A stretch of DNA of 64,000 bases from Rhodococcus oxybenzonivorans (GTDB taxonomy: Bacteria; Actinomycetota; Actinomycetes; Mycobacteriales; Mycobacteriaceae). A model generated the notes under the pieces. It saw only the letters and a list, made by a program, of their open reading frames with translations. It was not told where the DNA came from and searched no databases. The stretch spans positions 6,076,001-6,140,000 of the forward strand of contig NZ_CP021354.1 in the NCBI RefSeq assembly GCF_003130705.1, in the 5' to 3' direction. Shown here piece after piece: positions 16,736 through 25,004 of the stretch; position 1 is the stretch's first letter; every line of letters begins with the position of its first letter. The position numbers and the translations under genes are program-made.

Positions 16736-16756
16736 ATCGGCCGAGCCTGCGAATGC

Positions 16757-16792
16757 CGAAGGTGCGGCCCGGAAAACCGAGCCGCACCTTCG
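16757..16792 (-). terminator. Hairpin terminator of the seven-gene BadH operon
   Basis: A 12-bp perfect stem (CGAAGGTGCGGC) with a 12-base loop, 22 bases past the BadH-like stop. It separates that operon from the MenB-like promoter. Confidence 0.75.
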
Positions 16793-16813
16793 CGTCCTAT
16801 ATCCGTATATCTG

Positions 16814-17572
16814 TCAGGACATTGTCAGGCCACCGCTGACGGACAGCGTCTGGCCGGTGACGAACTCCGCTGCGTCGGAGGCGAAGTACGCCACCGCCGC
16901 GCCGATGTCTTCCGCCTTGCCGAGACGCTTCATCGGCACGGCACGGGTCATGCCTCCGATCACCTTGTCGGCATCCTGGCCGGAGCTGTCGGCGAACTTG
17001 CGCAGCGCAGGAGTATCGGTGGGGCCGGGGCACACAGTGTTCGCGGTGACACCCTTCGTCGCGACCTCACGGGCGAGGGTCTTGGTGAAGGCGATGATGC
17101 CACCCTTGGCGCCCGAGTACACGGCCTCGAGCGAAGAGCCGACCCGGCCCGCGTCGGAACCGATGTTGATGACACGGCCCCAGCCGCGCTCGACCATGCC
17201 CGGGACAGTCGCCTGAATGACCCGGAGCTGGCCCTTGAAGTTGATGTCGAGGATCCGGTCCCAAAACGCCTCGTCCGTCTTCAGGAACGGCATGAAGTCG
17301 TCCCAGCCGGCATTGTTCACGACGATCTCGACCGGGCCGAACTGCTCGGCGACCTGCTTCACCGCCGCCTGCACCGACGCGGTGTCGGTGACGTCGACGG
17401 GAACGGCGATCGCCTGGCCACCGGCGTCGCGGATGCCGGCCGCGGTCTCCTCGGCGACCTCGAGGTTGAGGTCGGCGACCGCGACGCGGAAGCCGGCAGC
17501 GCCCAGTGCGTCGGAAATGCCCTTGCCGATGCCCTGCGCACCGCCGGTCACGAATGCAACTCGATTACTCAT
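16814..17572 (-). CDS. badH: 2-hydroxycyclohexanecarboxyl-CoA dehydrogenase-like SDR (BadH type)
   Basis: A 252-residue SDR with VTGGAQGIG (residues 8-16), NNAGWD (86-91) and the catalytic Ser139, Tyr152, Lys156. The blocks [30 protein letters not shown] and VCPGPTDTP match BadH of R. palustris, which oxidises 2-hydroxycyclohexanecarboxyl-CoA to the 2-keto ester for ring opening by BadI. The ATG has GGAGAAG upstream; an in-frame extension through the gap was rejected. It is last in an operon with HMG-CoA-lyase-like, CoA-transferase, thiolase, SDR and acyl-CoA dehydrogenase genes. A substituted ring substrate is likely. Confidence 0.78.
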   Translation of the reverse strand: MSNRVAFVTGGAQGIGKGISDALGAAGFRVAVADLNLEVAEETAAGIRDAGGQAIAVPVDVTDTASVQAAVKQVAEQFGPVEIVVNNAGWDDFMPFLKTDEAFWDRILDINFKGQLRVIQATVPGMVERGWGRVINIGSDAGRVGSSLEAVYSGAKGGIIAFTKTLAREVATKGVTANTVCPGPTDTPALRKFADSSGQDADKVIGGMTRAVPMKRLGKAEDIGAAVAYFASDAAEFVTGQTLSVSGGLTMS

Positions 17573-17615
17573 GTTCTTCTCCGATTGTGTGTCGTTGTTC
17601 GAGGTTCGGTCGACT

Positions 17616-18539
17616 TCAGCGCAGGCTCGATGCCCACTCGATGGGGCCTGCGACGATCGAATGACTGGTGAGCTTGCGGCCGAGCACACTCTGCGCTTCC
17701 CGGGCCGCGTCGATGACGCGAGGAAGGTCGAGGCCCGTCTCGACGCCCATTTCGTGGAACATGCTCACCAGGTCCTCGGTGGCGATGTTGCCGGTCGAGC
17801 CCGCCGGAACGGGGCAGCCGCCCAGCTCCCCGAAGCTCGATTCGAAGCTCGCGCAACCTGCTTCGAGGGCCGCGTATGCATTGGCAAGGCCCTGACCGCG
17901 GGTGTTGTGGAAGTGGGCGGTCACCTCGACGCCGGGCAGCCGATCAAGCGCTGCCGCGAAGAATTCCGAGGCGTACGCCGGGTTGCACATGCCCGTGGTG
18001 TCGCCGAAGCCGATCTCGGTGGCGCCGGCTTCCGCGAACCGTTCGGCGAGGTCGAGCACCCGGGTCAGGTCGACCTTGCCCTCGAACGGGCAGCCGAACG
18101 ACGTCGCGATCACGGCGGCGCAGTCGAGGCCCTCGGCGACGATCCGTTTGGCCATGACGTCGTTGTCCGCCATCGTTTCGTCGACAGTCCGATTGACGTT
18201 CTTCTTGTTGTGGGTGTCCGACGCGCTGACAAAGATCGCGACCTCGTGAAACTTGTCGCGAACCTTCAAGGCGTTCTCGAGGCCCTTGCTGTTGGGCACG
18301 AGCACCATCAGCTTCGTCTCGTCGGGGACCTCGATACGCTCGAGCACCTCGACTCCGTCCGCGAGCTGCGGAATGACGTCCGGACGCACGAAACTGGCCA
18401 CCTCGATCCGGGTGAATCCCGCCCGCCCGAGAGCGTTGATCAACCGCACCTTGTCGTCGGTCGGGATGCGTTCCGGTTCGTTCTGGAAACCGTCACGCGG
18501 TCCGACCTCCCGGATCTGGACCCGCTGGGGACGCGTCAT
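17616..18539 (-). CDS. Hydroxymethylglutaryl-CoA lyase-family enzyme
   Basis: A 307-residue DRE-TIM lyase: REVGPRDGFQNE near the start, ATSFGCPFEGKVD, GDTTGMCNP, TAHFHNTRGQGLAN (metal-binding His pair) and the active-site loop LGGCPVPAGSTGNIATEDLV with its Cys. The family cleaves HMG-CoA to acetyl-CoA and acetoacetate using a divalent metal. The loop deviates from the usual GGCPYAxGASGN, so a bulkier or altered substrate is possible. Start ATG has AAAGGAG at seven bases. Its neighbours in the operon (CoA-transferase, thiolase) suit the keto acid it would release. Confidence 0.85.
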   Translation of the reverse strand: MTRPQRVQIREVGPRDGFQNEPERIPTDDKVRLINALGRAGFTRIEVASFVRPDVIPQLADGVEVLERIEVPDETKLMVLVPNSKGLENALKVRDKFHEVAIFVSASDTHNKKNVNRTVDETMADNDVMAKRIVAEGLDCAAVIATSFGCPFEGKVDLTRVLDLAERFAEAGATEIGFGDTTGMCNPAYASEFFAAALDRLPGVEVTAHFHNTRGQGLANAYAALEAGCASFESSFGELGGCPVPAGSTGNIATEDLVSMFHEMGVETGLDLPRVIDAAREAQSVLGRKLTSHSIVAGPIEWASSLR

Positions 18540-18558
18540 GGCGTCGACTCCTTTCCCC

Positions 18559-19797
18559 TCACTCCGCTGTGGATGCAAGGTCGTATTCCTCGAGATCGAA
18601 TTCGAGACTCTCGCGGTGCTCGGGTGCTGCCACGGCAATCATGCGGCGCGCGCGCTCACCCAGGGAACATCCGCGCAGTGCCGCGGCACCGTATTCGGTG
18701 ACCACGAAGTCGACGTCCGCGCGGGCGGTGGTCACCGCGCCGTACTCGAGGGCCGTTTTGATCGTCGACTCCCCTCGCGAATCGGCGCGCATCGCGATGA
18801 TGGAGCGGCCGCCGGTCATCGCCGCGGCCCGCGAGAAGTCCACCTGGCCCCCGACCGCACCGGCGTAGGTCGTGTTGCGGAGCTCCGCGCCGACCTGACC
18901 GGTGAGGTCGACCTCGATCGCCGAGTTGATGGACACGAACGACTTCAGTTGCGAAAGAATCTGCGGCGCATGGGTGTAGCTCGCCGGACGGAACGCCACC
19001 GGAAGTCCGGGAAGCCGGTCGTAGAGGGTGGCCGTTCCGAGCGCGGCGCCCGCGACGTGTAGTCCCGGGTCGATCTCTTTCCGCGCCCCGGTCAGCACAC
19101 CTCGGTCGATCAGTCGCAGTGCCGCATCGGAGATCATGCCGGAATGCAGTCCTAGGTCCTGGTGTCCCGCGAGGGCGGTGAGGACGGCGGACGGCAACGT
19201 CCCGACGCCGATCTGGATCGTGTCGCCGTCCGCCACGAGATCGGCGACGTTCCGTGCTATCGCCAGTTCCACGTCCGCGGGCTCGCGGTCCGGCGCCTCG
19301 AGCAACGGCCGGTCGGACTCGACCACCGCGGCGAACCGCGACAGCGGAATTTTCGGTGCCCCGAGAGTGACGGGCATGCGCCGATTGATCTCGGCGATGA
19401 GGACCGGCGTGTGATCGAGGGCATCCGCGATGTAGTCGACACCGACGCCGAGCGAGCAGTTTCCGGCCGAGTCCGGCGGTGAGACCTGCACGAAGCCCAC
19501 GTCGCACGGCAGCCGCCGTTCGGCGAACAGCCGCGGCAGGGCCCCGTAATGGCAGGGCACGACCTCGAGGTGGGCAAGGCGGCGCAGTTCACCGAGGCCA
19601 CCATAGGAGACGATGGACAACTCGTCCGGCAGTTCGCTGGTCAGCCGCCGATTCCAGGTGAGCCCGACGAAGGCCCGGACGGGGCCGATCGACGGCACCT
19701 GGTCGAGCAGGGCGTGGACGAGCGGGGTGGGTTCCGCGCTCGTCTGGCTCCACCAGATCCCGTCGCCGGGCCGGATGTGCTGCGTCAGGTCGATCAT
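18559..19797 (-). CDS. Acetyl-CoA hydrolase/transferase-family CoA-transferase
   Basis: A 412-residue protein with the two-domain layout of acetyl-CoA hydrolase and 4-hydroxybutyrate CoA-transferases: VQVSPPDSAGNCSLGVGVD in the first half, IQIGVGTLPSAVL in the middle, and SFVSINSAIEVDLTGQVGAE in the second, where the family's catalytic Glu lies. The start ATG overlaps the thiolase stop (ATGA), so expression is coupled. It probably moves CoA onto a keto acid, for example the product of the HMG-CoA-lyase-like neighbour, or recycles acetyl-CoA. The true acceptor is not known. Confidence 0.85.
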   Translation of the reverse strand: MIDLTQHIRPGDGIWWSQTSAEPTPLVHALLDQVPSIGPVRAFVGLTWNRRLTSELPDELSIVSYGGLGELRRLAHLEVVPCHYGALPRLFAERRLPCDVGFVQVSPPDSAGNCSLGVGVDYIADALDHTPVLIAEINRRMPVTLGAPKIPLSRFAAVVESDRPLLEAPDREPADVELAIARNVADLVADGDTIQIGVGTLPSAVLTALAGHQDLGLHSGMISDAALRLIDRGVLTGARKEIDPGLHVAGAALGTATLYDRLPGLPVAFRPASYTHAPQILSQLKSFVSINSAIEVDLTGQVGAELRNTTYAGAVGGQVDFSRAAAMTGGRSIIAMRADSRGESTIKTALEYGAVTTARADVDFVVTEYGAAALRGCSLGERARRMIAVAAPEHRESLEFDLEEYDLASTAE

Positions 19798-20990
19798 CAG
19801 CCGATCCGCTGAATAAGGGTCGCCGTTCCCAGACCGCCGCCGCAGCACATGGTCACCAAGCCGATTTCGGCGTCACGCCGCTCGAGTTCCGCGACGATCG
19901 TGGCGATGAGACGCGCACCCGTCGCACCGACGGGGTGCCCGAGCGCGATCGCGCCGCCGTTGACGTTGACCTTGTCCATGTCCGGCTTCAGTTCCCGCTC
20001 CCAGGCCAGGACGACCGAACTGAACGCCTCGTTGACCTCGAAGAGATCGATGTCGTTGATGCTCATCCCGTTGCGGTCGAGCAACTTCTGGGTCGCCGGG
20101 ATCGGGCCGGTCAGCATGATGATCGGATCGACCCCGACGGTAGTCTGATCGAGGATACGGGCCCGCGCATGCAGTCCGTGAGTGTCGACCGCCTCCCGGG
20201 AGGCGAGCAGCACACCGGAAGCCCCATCGGAGATCGGCGACGAACTGCCCGCCGTGATACGGCCGTCCTTCCGGAACGCAGTCTTCAGGCCCGCGAGGCT
20301 GTCGAGAGTCGTTCCGGGACGGACGGTCTGGTCGGTGACACGGGTCTCGCCGGCGAGGTCGAGCGGGATCATCTCGGCGTCGAACCGACCGGCCTCGATG
20401 GCCTCGGTCGCGAGACGATGTGATCGGACAGCGAACTCGTCCATATCCTGCCGGGAAATTCCCCACCGATCCGCGATGAGTTCGGCGCTCTCACCCTGGT
20501 GCACGAAGTCGTAACGCTCACGCAGCGCTTCCGGCCACGGGTCGCCGTACAGTTCGGAGATCTTCGCGGGTGAGGTGATGGGCACGTGTCCCATGTGCTC
20601 CACCCCACCGGCGAGGACGACGTCGTGGGTGCCGGAGCCGACCAGTGCGGCACCCATCTCGACCGCGGTCTGCGCGGACCCGCAACGGCGGTCCAGCACC
20701 ACAGCCGGGACCTCCGGCGGGTAGCCGACCTGCAGCCAGGCGTTGCGGCCGATGTTTCGGGACTGCTCGCCGAACGGTGCAGTGCAGCCGATCACGAGGT
20801 CCTCGACGACGGCCGGGTCGAGGCCGCTGCGGCGAATCAAGTCCGTGTAGACCGCACCGAGCATGTCGTTGGGGTGGGTGTCGCGGAACCAGCCGCGCTC
20901 GGGGTGCGATTTGCCCATGGGAGTGCGGGCCGCTTCCGCGATGACGACCTCGCGCGCGGACCGCTGGAAGGGGTTGCGCTTCTCGACCAT
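19797..20990 (-). CDS. Thiolase (acetyl-CoA acyltransferase)
   Basis: A 397-residue thiolase with the acyl-accepting Cys103 in LDRRCGSAQTA, VNEAFSSV, the His motif NGGAIALGHPVGATGARL and the second Cys in TMCCGGGLGTATL. These are complete catalytic residues for Claisen condensation or cleavage of 3-ketoacyl-CoAs; catabolic cleavage is expected here. It overlaps the preceding SDR stop and the following CoA-transferase start, inside a tightly packed operon. Confidence 0.92.
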   Translation of the reverse strand: MVEKRNPFQRSAREVVIAEAARTPMGKSHPERGWFRDTHPNDMLGAVYTDLIRRSGLDPAVVEDLVIGCTAPFGEQSRNIGRNAWLQVGYPPEVPAVVLDRRCGSAQTAVEMGAALVGSGTHDVVLAGGVEHMGHVPITSPAKISELYGDPWPEALRERYDFVHQGESAELIADRWGISRQDMDEFAVRSHRLATEAIEAGRFDAEMIPLDLAGETRVTDQTVRPGTTLDSLAGLKTAFRKDGRITAGSSSPISDGASGVLLASREAVDTHGLHARARILDQTTVGVDPIIMLTGPIPATQKLLDRNGMSINDIDLFEVNEAFSSVVLAWERELKPDMDKVNVNGGAIALGHPVGATGARLIATIVAELERRDAEIGLVTMCCGGGLGTATLIQRIG

Positions 20991-21739
20991 CAGATCACCG
21001 TTCCGCCGTCGACGGGCAGTACCTGGCCCGTGATGTACGACGCGCCGTCGGACGCGAAGAACACGAAGCTGGACGAGATCTCGTCCGGTTCCGCCCAGCG
21101 GCCCAGCGGGATTCGCGCGAGTGTCTTCGCGGAGAGCTTCTCGTTGCTGCGGATGTTCGCCGTCATCTTGGTGGCGGCGAGCGGCGCGATCGCGTTGACC
21201 GTGATCTGCTTCTTGGCGAGTTCACGCGCCAGCGACTTCGTGAGTCCGATGATGCCCGCCTTCGCGGCACCGTAGTTGGCCTGCCCGATGGTGCCCTGGA
21301 GTCCGGCGGCGGAAGTCACGTTGATGATGCGGCCGCTGCCATCGGACGGCAGGTACGGCAGGGCGGCCTTGCTGCAGACGAAGCTGCCGACGAGGTGGAT
21401 GTCGACGATGCGGCGGAAGTCCTCTTCTTCGAGGTTCGGGAACATCGCCGGCGCGATGGCACCCGCGTTGTTGACCAGAATGTTCAGGGTGCCGTCGTTC
21501 AGCGCAGCGGCCTGCTCCGCCGCAGCCGCCGCCTGATCGCCGTTGCGGACGTCGAGGGCCGCGGACTTCGCGACACCGCCTGCCGAGGTGATCTCCGCTG
21601 CCACGGCCGCCGCGGCATCGGCGTCGACGTCGGTGACGAGCACCGCCGCACCTGCTCGCGCGTAGGCATGCGCCACCGAGGCGCCGATTCCACTACCCGC
21701 ACCGGTGACGAGTGCGGACTTTCCGGTGAGTTCGAACAT
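20990..21739 (-). CDS. FabG-like SDR, probable 3-hydroxyacyl-CoA dehydrogenase
   Basis: A 249-residue classical SDR: VTGAGSGIG, LVNNAGAI, Ser in NVTSAAG, YGAAKAG with Tyr and Lys, and TGQVLPVDGG at the end. The start ATG overlaps the stop of the upstream acyl-CoA dehydrogenase (TGATG). Between a dehydrogenase and a thiolase, the expected role is oxidation of a 3-hydroxyacyl-CoA, in place of a FadB-type enzyme. Stereochemistry and chain are not readable. Confidence 0.87.
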   Translation of the reverse strand: MFELTGKSALVTGAGSGIGASVAHAYARAGAAVLVTDVDADAAAAVAAEITSAGGVAKSAALDVRNGDQAAAAAEQAAALNDGTLNILVNNAGAIAPAMFPNLEEEDFRRIVDIHLVGSFVCSKAALPYLPSDGSGRIINVTSAAGLQGTIGQANYGAAKAGIIGLTKSLARELAKKQITVNAIAPLAATKMTANIRSNEKLSAKTLARIPLGRWAEPDEISSSFVFFASDGASYITGQVLPVDGGTVI

Positions 21740-22917
21740 CAGTAGCTCCTGGGGAGGCCGAGGACGTGCTCGCCGAGGTAGTTGAGAACCATCTCCTGGC
21801 TGAGCGGGGCGATTTTGGTGAGGCGGGCTTCGCGGAAGTACCTGGCCACGTGGTACTCCTCCGAGTAGCCCATGCCGCCATGGGTCTGGAGAGCGCGGTC
21901 GGCGGCCTGGAAACCGGCGTCGGCGCACAGGTATTTGGCCATGTTGGCTTCGCGGGCGCACGGCTTTCCGTTGTCGTAGAGCCACGTCGCCTTACGCAAG
22001 ACGAGTTCAGCGGCGTCGAGGCGAGCGAGGGAATCCGCGAGCGGGAACTGCAAACCCTGATTCATGCCGATGGGGCGACCGAATACCTCACGCTCGTTGG
22101 CGTACTGGACGCCCCGGCGAAGAGCGGCCCGGCCGATACCGAGCGCCTCGGACGCGACCAGCATGCGCTCCGGGTTGAGGCCGTCGAGAATGTACTTGAA
22201 GCCCTTGCCCTCCTCGCCCACCCGATCCTCGACGGGAATCTCGAGATTGTCGATGAACAATTCGTTCGACGTGACCGCGTTGCGCCCCATTTTCTTGATC
22301 GGGCGGATGTCGACCTTCGAGCGATCCAGGTCGGTGAGGAACAGCGTCAGGCCGTCCGTCTTCTTCTTCGCGTCCTCGAACTTCGTTGTGCGGGTGAGGA
22401 GAAGGATTTTCTCCGACTCCATCGCCTTGGAGATCCAGACCTTGCGGCCGTTGACGATGTACTTGTCACCCTCGCGTCGCGCGAAGGTGGTGATCTTGGT
22501 GGTGTCCAAACCGGCGCCGGGCTCGGTGACGCCGAAGCAGACGTGCAGGTCGCCGTCGACGATCCGCGGAAGGGTGCGCTGCTTGAGTTCCTCCGAGCCG
22601 TGCACGATCACCGGGTGCATCCCGAAGATCGAGAGGTGCATCGAACTCGCGCCGTTCATGCCGGCGCCGGAAGCGGCGACTTCCTCCAGCAGGATCGATG
22701 CCTCGGTGATACCCATACCGTGCCCGCCGTACGCCTCGGGCGTGGTGATGCCGAGCCAGCCACCCTTGGCGAACGCGTCGTAGAACTCGGTGGGGAACTC
22801 GTGCTCGCTGTCCTTCTCCACCCAGTACTGCTCGTCGAACTTGCCGGCCAGCTCTCGCACCGCTCCTCGGATCGTTGCCTGATCCTCGGTCAGATCAAAG
22901 TCCACAGCACGTCCCAT
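21739..22917 (-). CDS. Acyl-CoA dehydrogenase
   Basis: A 392-residue acyl-CoA dehydrogenase with CFGVTEPGAGLDTTKITTFA, NGRKVWISKAMES and THGGMGYSEEYHVARYFREA. It begins with DLTEDQATIRGAVREL. Its 60-base upstream gap from the previous dehydrogenase holds its own GntR-type operator, so this gene may start a separate transcript for the downstream SDR-thiolase-transferase-lyase-BadH genes. The ATG has no strong ribosome site; GTG at codon 5 is a possible alternative. Confidence 0.9.
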   Translation of the reverse strand: MGRAVDFDLTEDQATIRGAVRELAGKFDEQYWVEKDSEHEFPTEFYDAFAKGGWLGITTPEAYGGHGMGITEASILLEEVAASGAGMNGASSMHLSIFGMHPVIVHGSEELKQRTLPRIVDGDLHVCFGVTEPGAGLDTTKITTFARREGDKYIVNGRKVWISKAMESEKILLLTRTTKFEDAKKKTDGLTLFLTDLDRSKVDIRPIKKMGRNAVTSNELFIDNLEIPVEDRVGEEGKGFKYILDGLNPERMLVASEALGIGRAALRRGVQYANEREVFGRPIGMNQGLQFPLADSLARLDAAELVLRKATWLYDNGKPCAREANMAKYLCADAGFQAADRALQTHGGMGYSEEYHVARYFREARLTKIAPLSQEMVLNYLGEHVLGLPRSY

Positions 22918-22948
22918 CGTCGTCGAAACCGTTTGGACTTAAGTTACT

Positions 22949-22963
22949 AAAGGACAGACCAAA
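22949..22963. promoter_or_regulatory. Predicted GntR-type operator in front of the thiolase/BadH operon
   Basis: The 20-mer ACTAAAGGACAGACCAAAAA is, in reverse complement, 18/20 identical to the site at 3365. A further half-site TTTGGACTTAAG lies 15 bases away on the plus strand. Confidence 0.72.
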
Positions 22964-22977
22964 AAGTCAACGGTGGG

Positions 22978-24054
22978 TCAGACCGCGGGCAACAGCGGCA
23001 GATCCCGCGCGAGACGCTCGTTCCACACGTCCGGGCCACCGAACAACTTCTCGTCGAGCTTGGCGCGCTTGTAGTACAGGTGCAGGTCGTGTTCCCACGT
23101 GTAACCGATCGCGCCGTGCATCACGAGAGCACTGTCGGCTGCCTGCACCGCATTTCGCGGCACCTGCGCCTTCGCTACCGCGGCATGCATCGCGCGATCA
23201 CCGAGACCGAGATCCACCGACGCCGCGGCGTAGTAGGCAATGGACCGGCCGGCCTCGACCGAGACGAGAATGCTTGCCGCAGCGTGCTTCACGGCCTGGA
23301 ACGACCCGATCGGCACACCGAATTGCTGGCGTTGCTTGCTGTAGTCCACGGCGAGATGCAGCATGCGATCCATCGCCCCGAGAGAATCCGCGGCCACCAG
23401 CACGGCCGCACGCAGCCCGGCGTCCTCGAGGGCCGTGGCCGCCTCGACGTCGAGACGCTGTCCGGTGACGCCGTCGAACCGGACATCCGCGGCCGCGCGG
23501 GACGGGTCGAGGAACCGCCGCGGTTCGACCGTGACACCGGGATCGTCGACGCGCACGAGGTACAGGGCGGCCGTTCCGTCGGCACCCGTCGCCGGGACGA
23601 CCAACAGTTTCGCGCGTTCGGCGCCGAGCACCGTCGCGACGCGGCCGGTCAGCGCGCCACTCCCGTCGGCGCGCACCGAATCGGCGACGCCGAACGGTCG
23701 GGTCGCGTCGACGGCAACGGCCGCGAACCCACTCCCCGCCAGCACGTCGGCAGCGACGTCGGCGGGCAGCAGGGGCGCCGCGAGGACGGACGCGGTCCAG
23801 GCACTCGACGGCGCGGCATACCGGGCCAGCGCCTCGGCGGTCAACGCCAGTTCGAGCAGACCACCGCCCTGACCACCGATGTCCTCGGCGAGACCGGCGG
23901 AGAACCAGCCCTCCTCGACGAATTTCTGCTCGAACTCGGCAGGATCACCCGATTCACCCCACTTACGGACATTTGCCGGAGCGGCGAACCGCCCGAGCCA
24001 GCCGTCGAGGGCTTCGGTGAACATTTCCTGCTCTTCTGACAGTTCCCAGCGCAT
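22978..24054 (-). CDS. Acyl-CoA dehydrogenase, small-subunit type
   Basis: A 358-residue dehydrogenase of the less conserved branch often found as a partner in heteromeric acyl-CoA dehydrogenases (as in steroid and alicyclic acid degradation). The N-terminus MRWELSEEQEMFTEALDGWL and C-terminal VMHGAIGYTWEHDLHLYYKR are conserved, while the central flavin motif is degenerate. The ATG at 24054 has GAGAGGG upstream; an extension of 13 codons was rejected. It is divergent from the GntR gene with an operator between, and followed by a second dehydrogenase gene with which it may pair. Confidence 0.85.
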   Translation of the reverse strand: MRWELSEEQEMFTEALDGWLGRFAAPANVRKWGESGDPAEFEQKFVEEGWFSAGLAEDIGGQGGGLLELALTAEALARYAAPSSAWTASVLAAPLLPADVAADVLAGSGFAAVAVDATRPFGVADSVRADGSGALTGRVATVLGAERAKLLVVPATGADGTAALYLVRVDDPGVTVEPRRFLDPSRAAADVRFDGVTGQRLDVEAATALEDAGLRAAVLVAADSLGAMDRMLHLAVDYSKQRQQFGVPIGSFQAVKHAAASILVSVEAGRSIAYYAAASVDLGLGDRAMHAAVAKAQVPRNAVQAADSALVMHGAIGYTWEHDLHLYYKRAKLDEKLFGGPDVWNERLARDLPLLPAV

Positions 24055-24122
24055 ACAACTGGCCCTCTCGATGAGACGAAGAATAGGCTGCAAGACGAAC
24101 GCAGCGAGAACCCAATGGTATA

Positions 24123-24137
24123 TTAGGTCTGACCGTT
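24123..24137. promoter_or_regulatory. Predicted GntR autoregulatory operator
   Basis: ATTAGGTCTGACCGTTA with core GGTCTGACC, followed by a second half GTTAGACC, lies in the 105-base gap between the divergent dehydrogenase and GntR genes. Its position next to the regulator gene ties the motif to this GntR protein. Confidence 0.72.
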
Positions 24138-24159
24138 AGACCAGAGAGGGCGGGGAGCC

Positions 24160-24933
24160 ATGCCATCAGCCGTGCCGAACACCACCCGGAACGGACGTTC
24201 CTCCATCCAGTTGACACCGATGGCGGTACCGAAGGCGTCGGACGTCCTCGCGAACGAGCTGCGTGAGCGCATTCTCAGCGGGGACTACGTCGAAGGCACA
24301 CCGCTGCCGCCGGAACGCGAACTCGTCGTTCAGACCAAGATGAGCCGCACCACCGTCCGCGAGGCCCTCCGCATCCTCGAGGTGCAGGGACTCGTGCGCA
24401 TCAAGGCGGGCCGGGCCGGGGGCGCCTTCGTTCAGCGGCCGGGCGAGCAGTCCATGGCGGACACGGTGGCCCTGCTCATCCGCGGTCGTCAGATCCGTCT
24501 CGCCGCACTGCTCGAGACCCGCGAGGCGATCGAGCCCTTCTGCGCCCAGCTCGCTGCCCGTCACCGCACCGACGAGGACCTCGCGCGACTCGACGCCGCC
24601 AACGACGACATCGCCGGCGCAGGTGACAGCCTCGATGCCTTCCTTCAGGCGAACATCGATTGGCACGTGGCCGTCGCGAGCGCCAGTCACAACGAACTGT
24701 TGTCGGGTCTCATGATTTCGCTCTCGCGCGCCATCTATGCCGCAACGGAGAACGAAGGTTTCATCGACGACAAGGTTCGCGAGATCACCGTCCGGGCCCA
24801 CCGCTCGGTCACCAAAGCCATCCGGGACAAGGATGCCGATGCTGCCGTGCGGCGCATGAGCCGGCACGTCCACTCGTACGCCGAGTCGATCAAGGACTTC
24901 GAGCAGCGCACCGAGATTCTGCTCGACGAATGA
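24160..24933 (+). CDS. FadR-subfamily GntR transcriptional regulator
   Basis: A 257-residue regulator with an N-terminal winged helix (ASDVLANELRERILSGDYVE, then PPERELVVQTKMSRTTVREA, RILEVQGLV, residues 26-80) and a C-terminal all-helical FCD ligand domain (about 100-230, with the metal-site pattern H-x-A-V-A-x-x-S-x-N and later R-x-H). FCD regulators bind acyl-CoAs or organic acids and release DNA. FadR-type operators have a T-GGT-n3-ACC-A form, and that form recurs at twelve places in this window, including in front of this gene. It is the prime candidate master regulator of the 0.2-32 kb catabolic genes. Confidence 0.92.
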   Translation: MPSAVPNTTRNGRSSIQLTPMAVPKASDVLANELRERILSGDYVEGTPLPPERELVVQTKMSRTTVREALRILEVQGLVRIKAGRAGGAFVQRPGEQSMADTVALLIRGRQIRLAALLETREAIEPFCAQLAARHRTDEDLARLDAANDDIAGAGDSLDAFLQANIDWHVAVASASHNELLSGLMISLSRAIYAATENEGFIDDKVREITVRAHRSVTKAIRDKDADAAVRRMSRHVHSYAESIKDFEQRTEILLDE

Positions 24934-24960
24934 GCATCGCTGCATAACGTCATCCAGTAG

Positions 24961-25000
24961 CGGCGAGGGCCCCACACCGTGAGATGTGGGGCCCTCGCCG
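24961..25000. terminator. Strong hairpin terminator between convergent genes
   Basis: A perfect 16-bp stem (CGGCGAGGGCCCCACA) with an 8-base loop between the GntR stop and the convergent synthetase stop. Confidence 0.85.
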
Positions 25001-25004
25001 CAGG

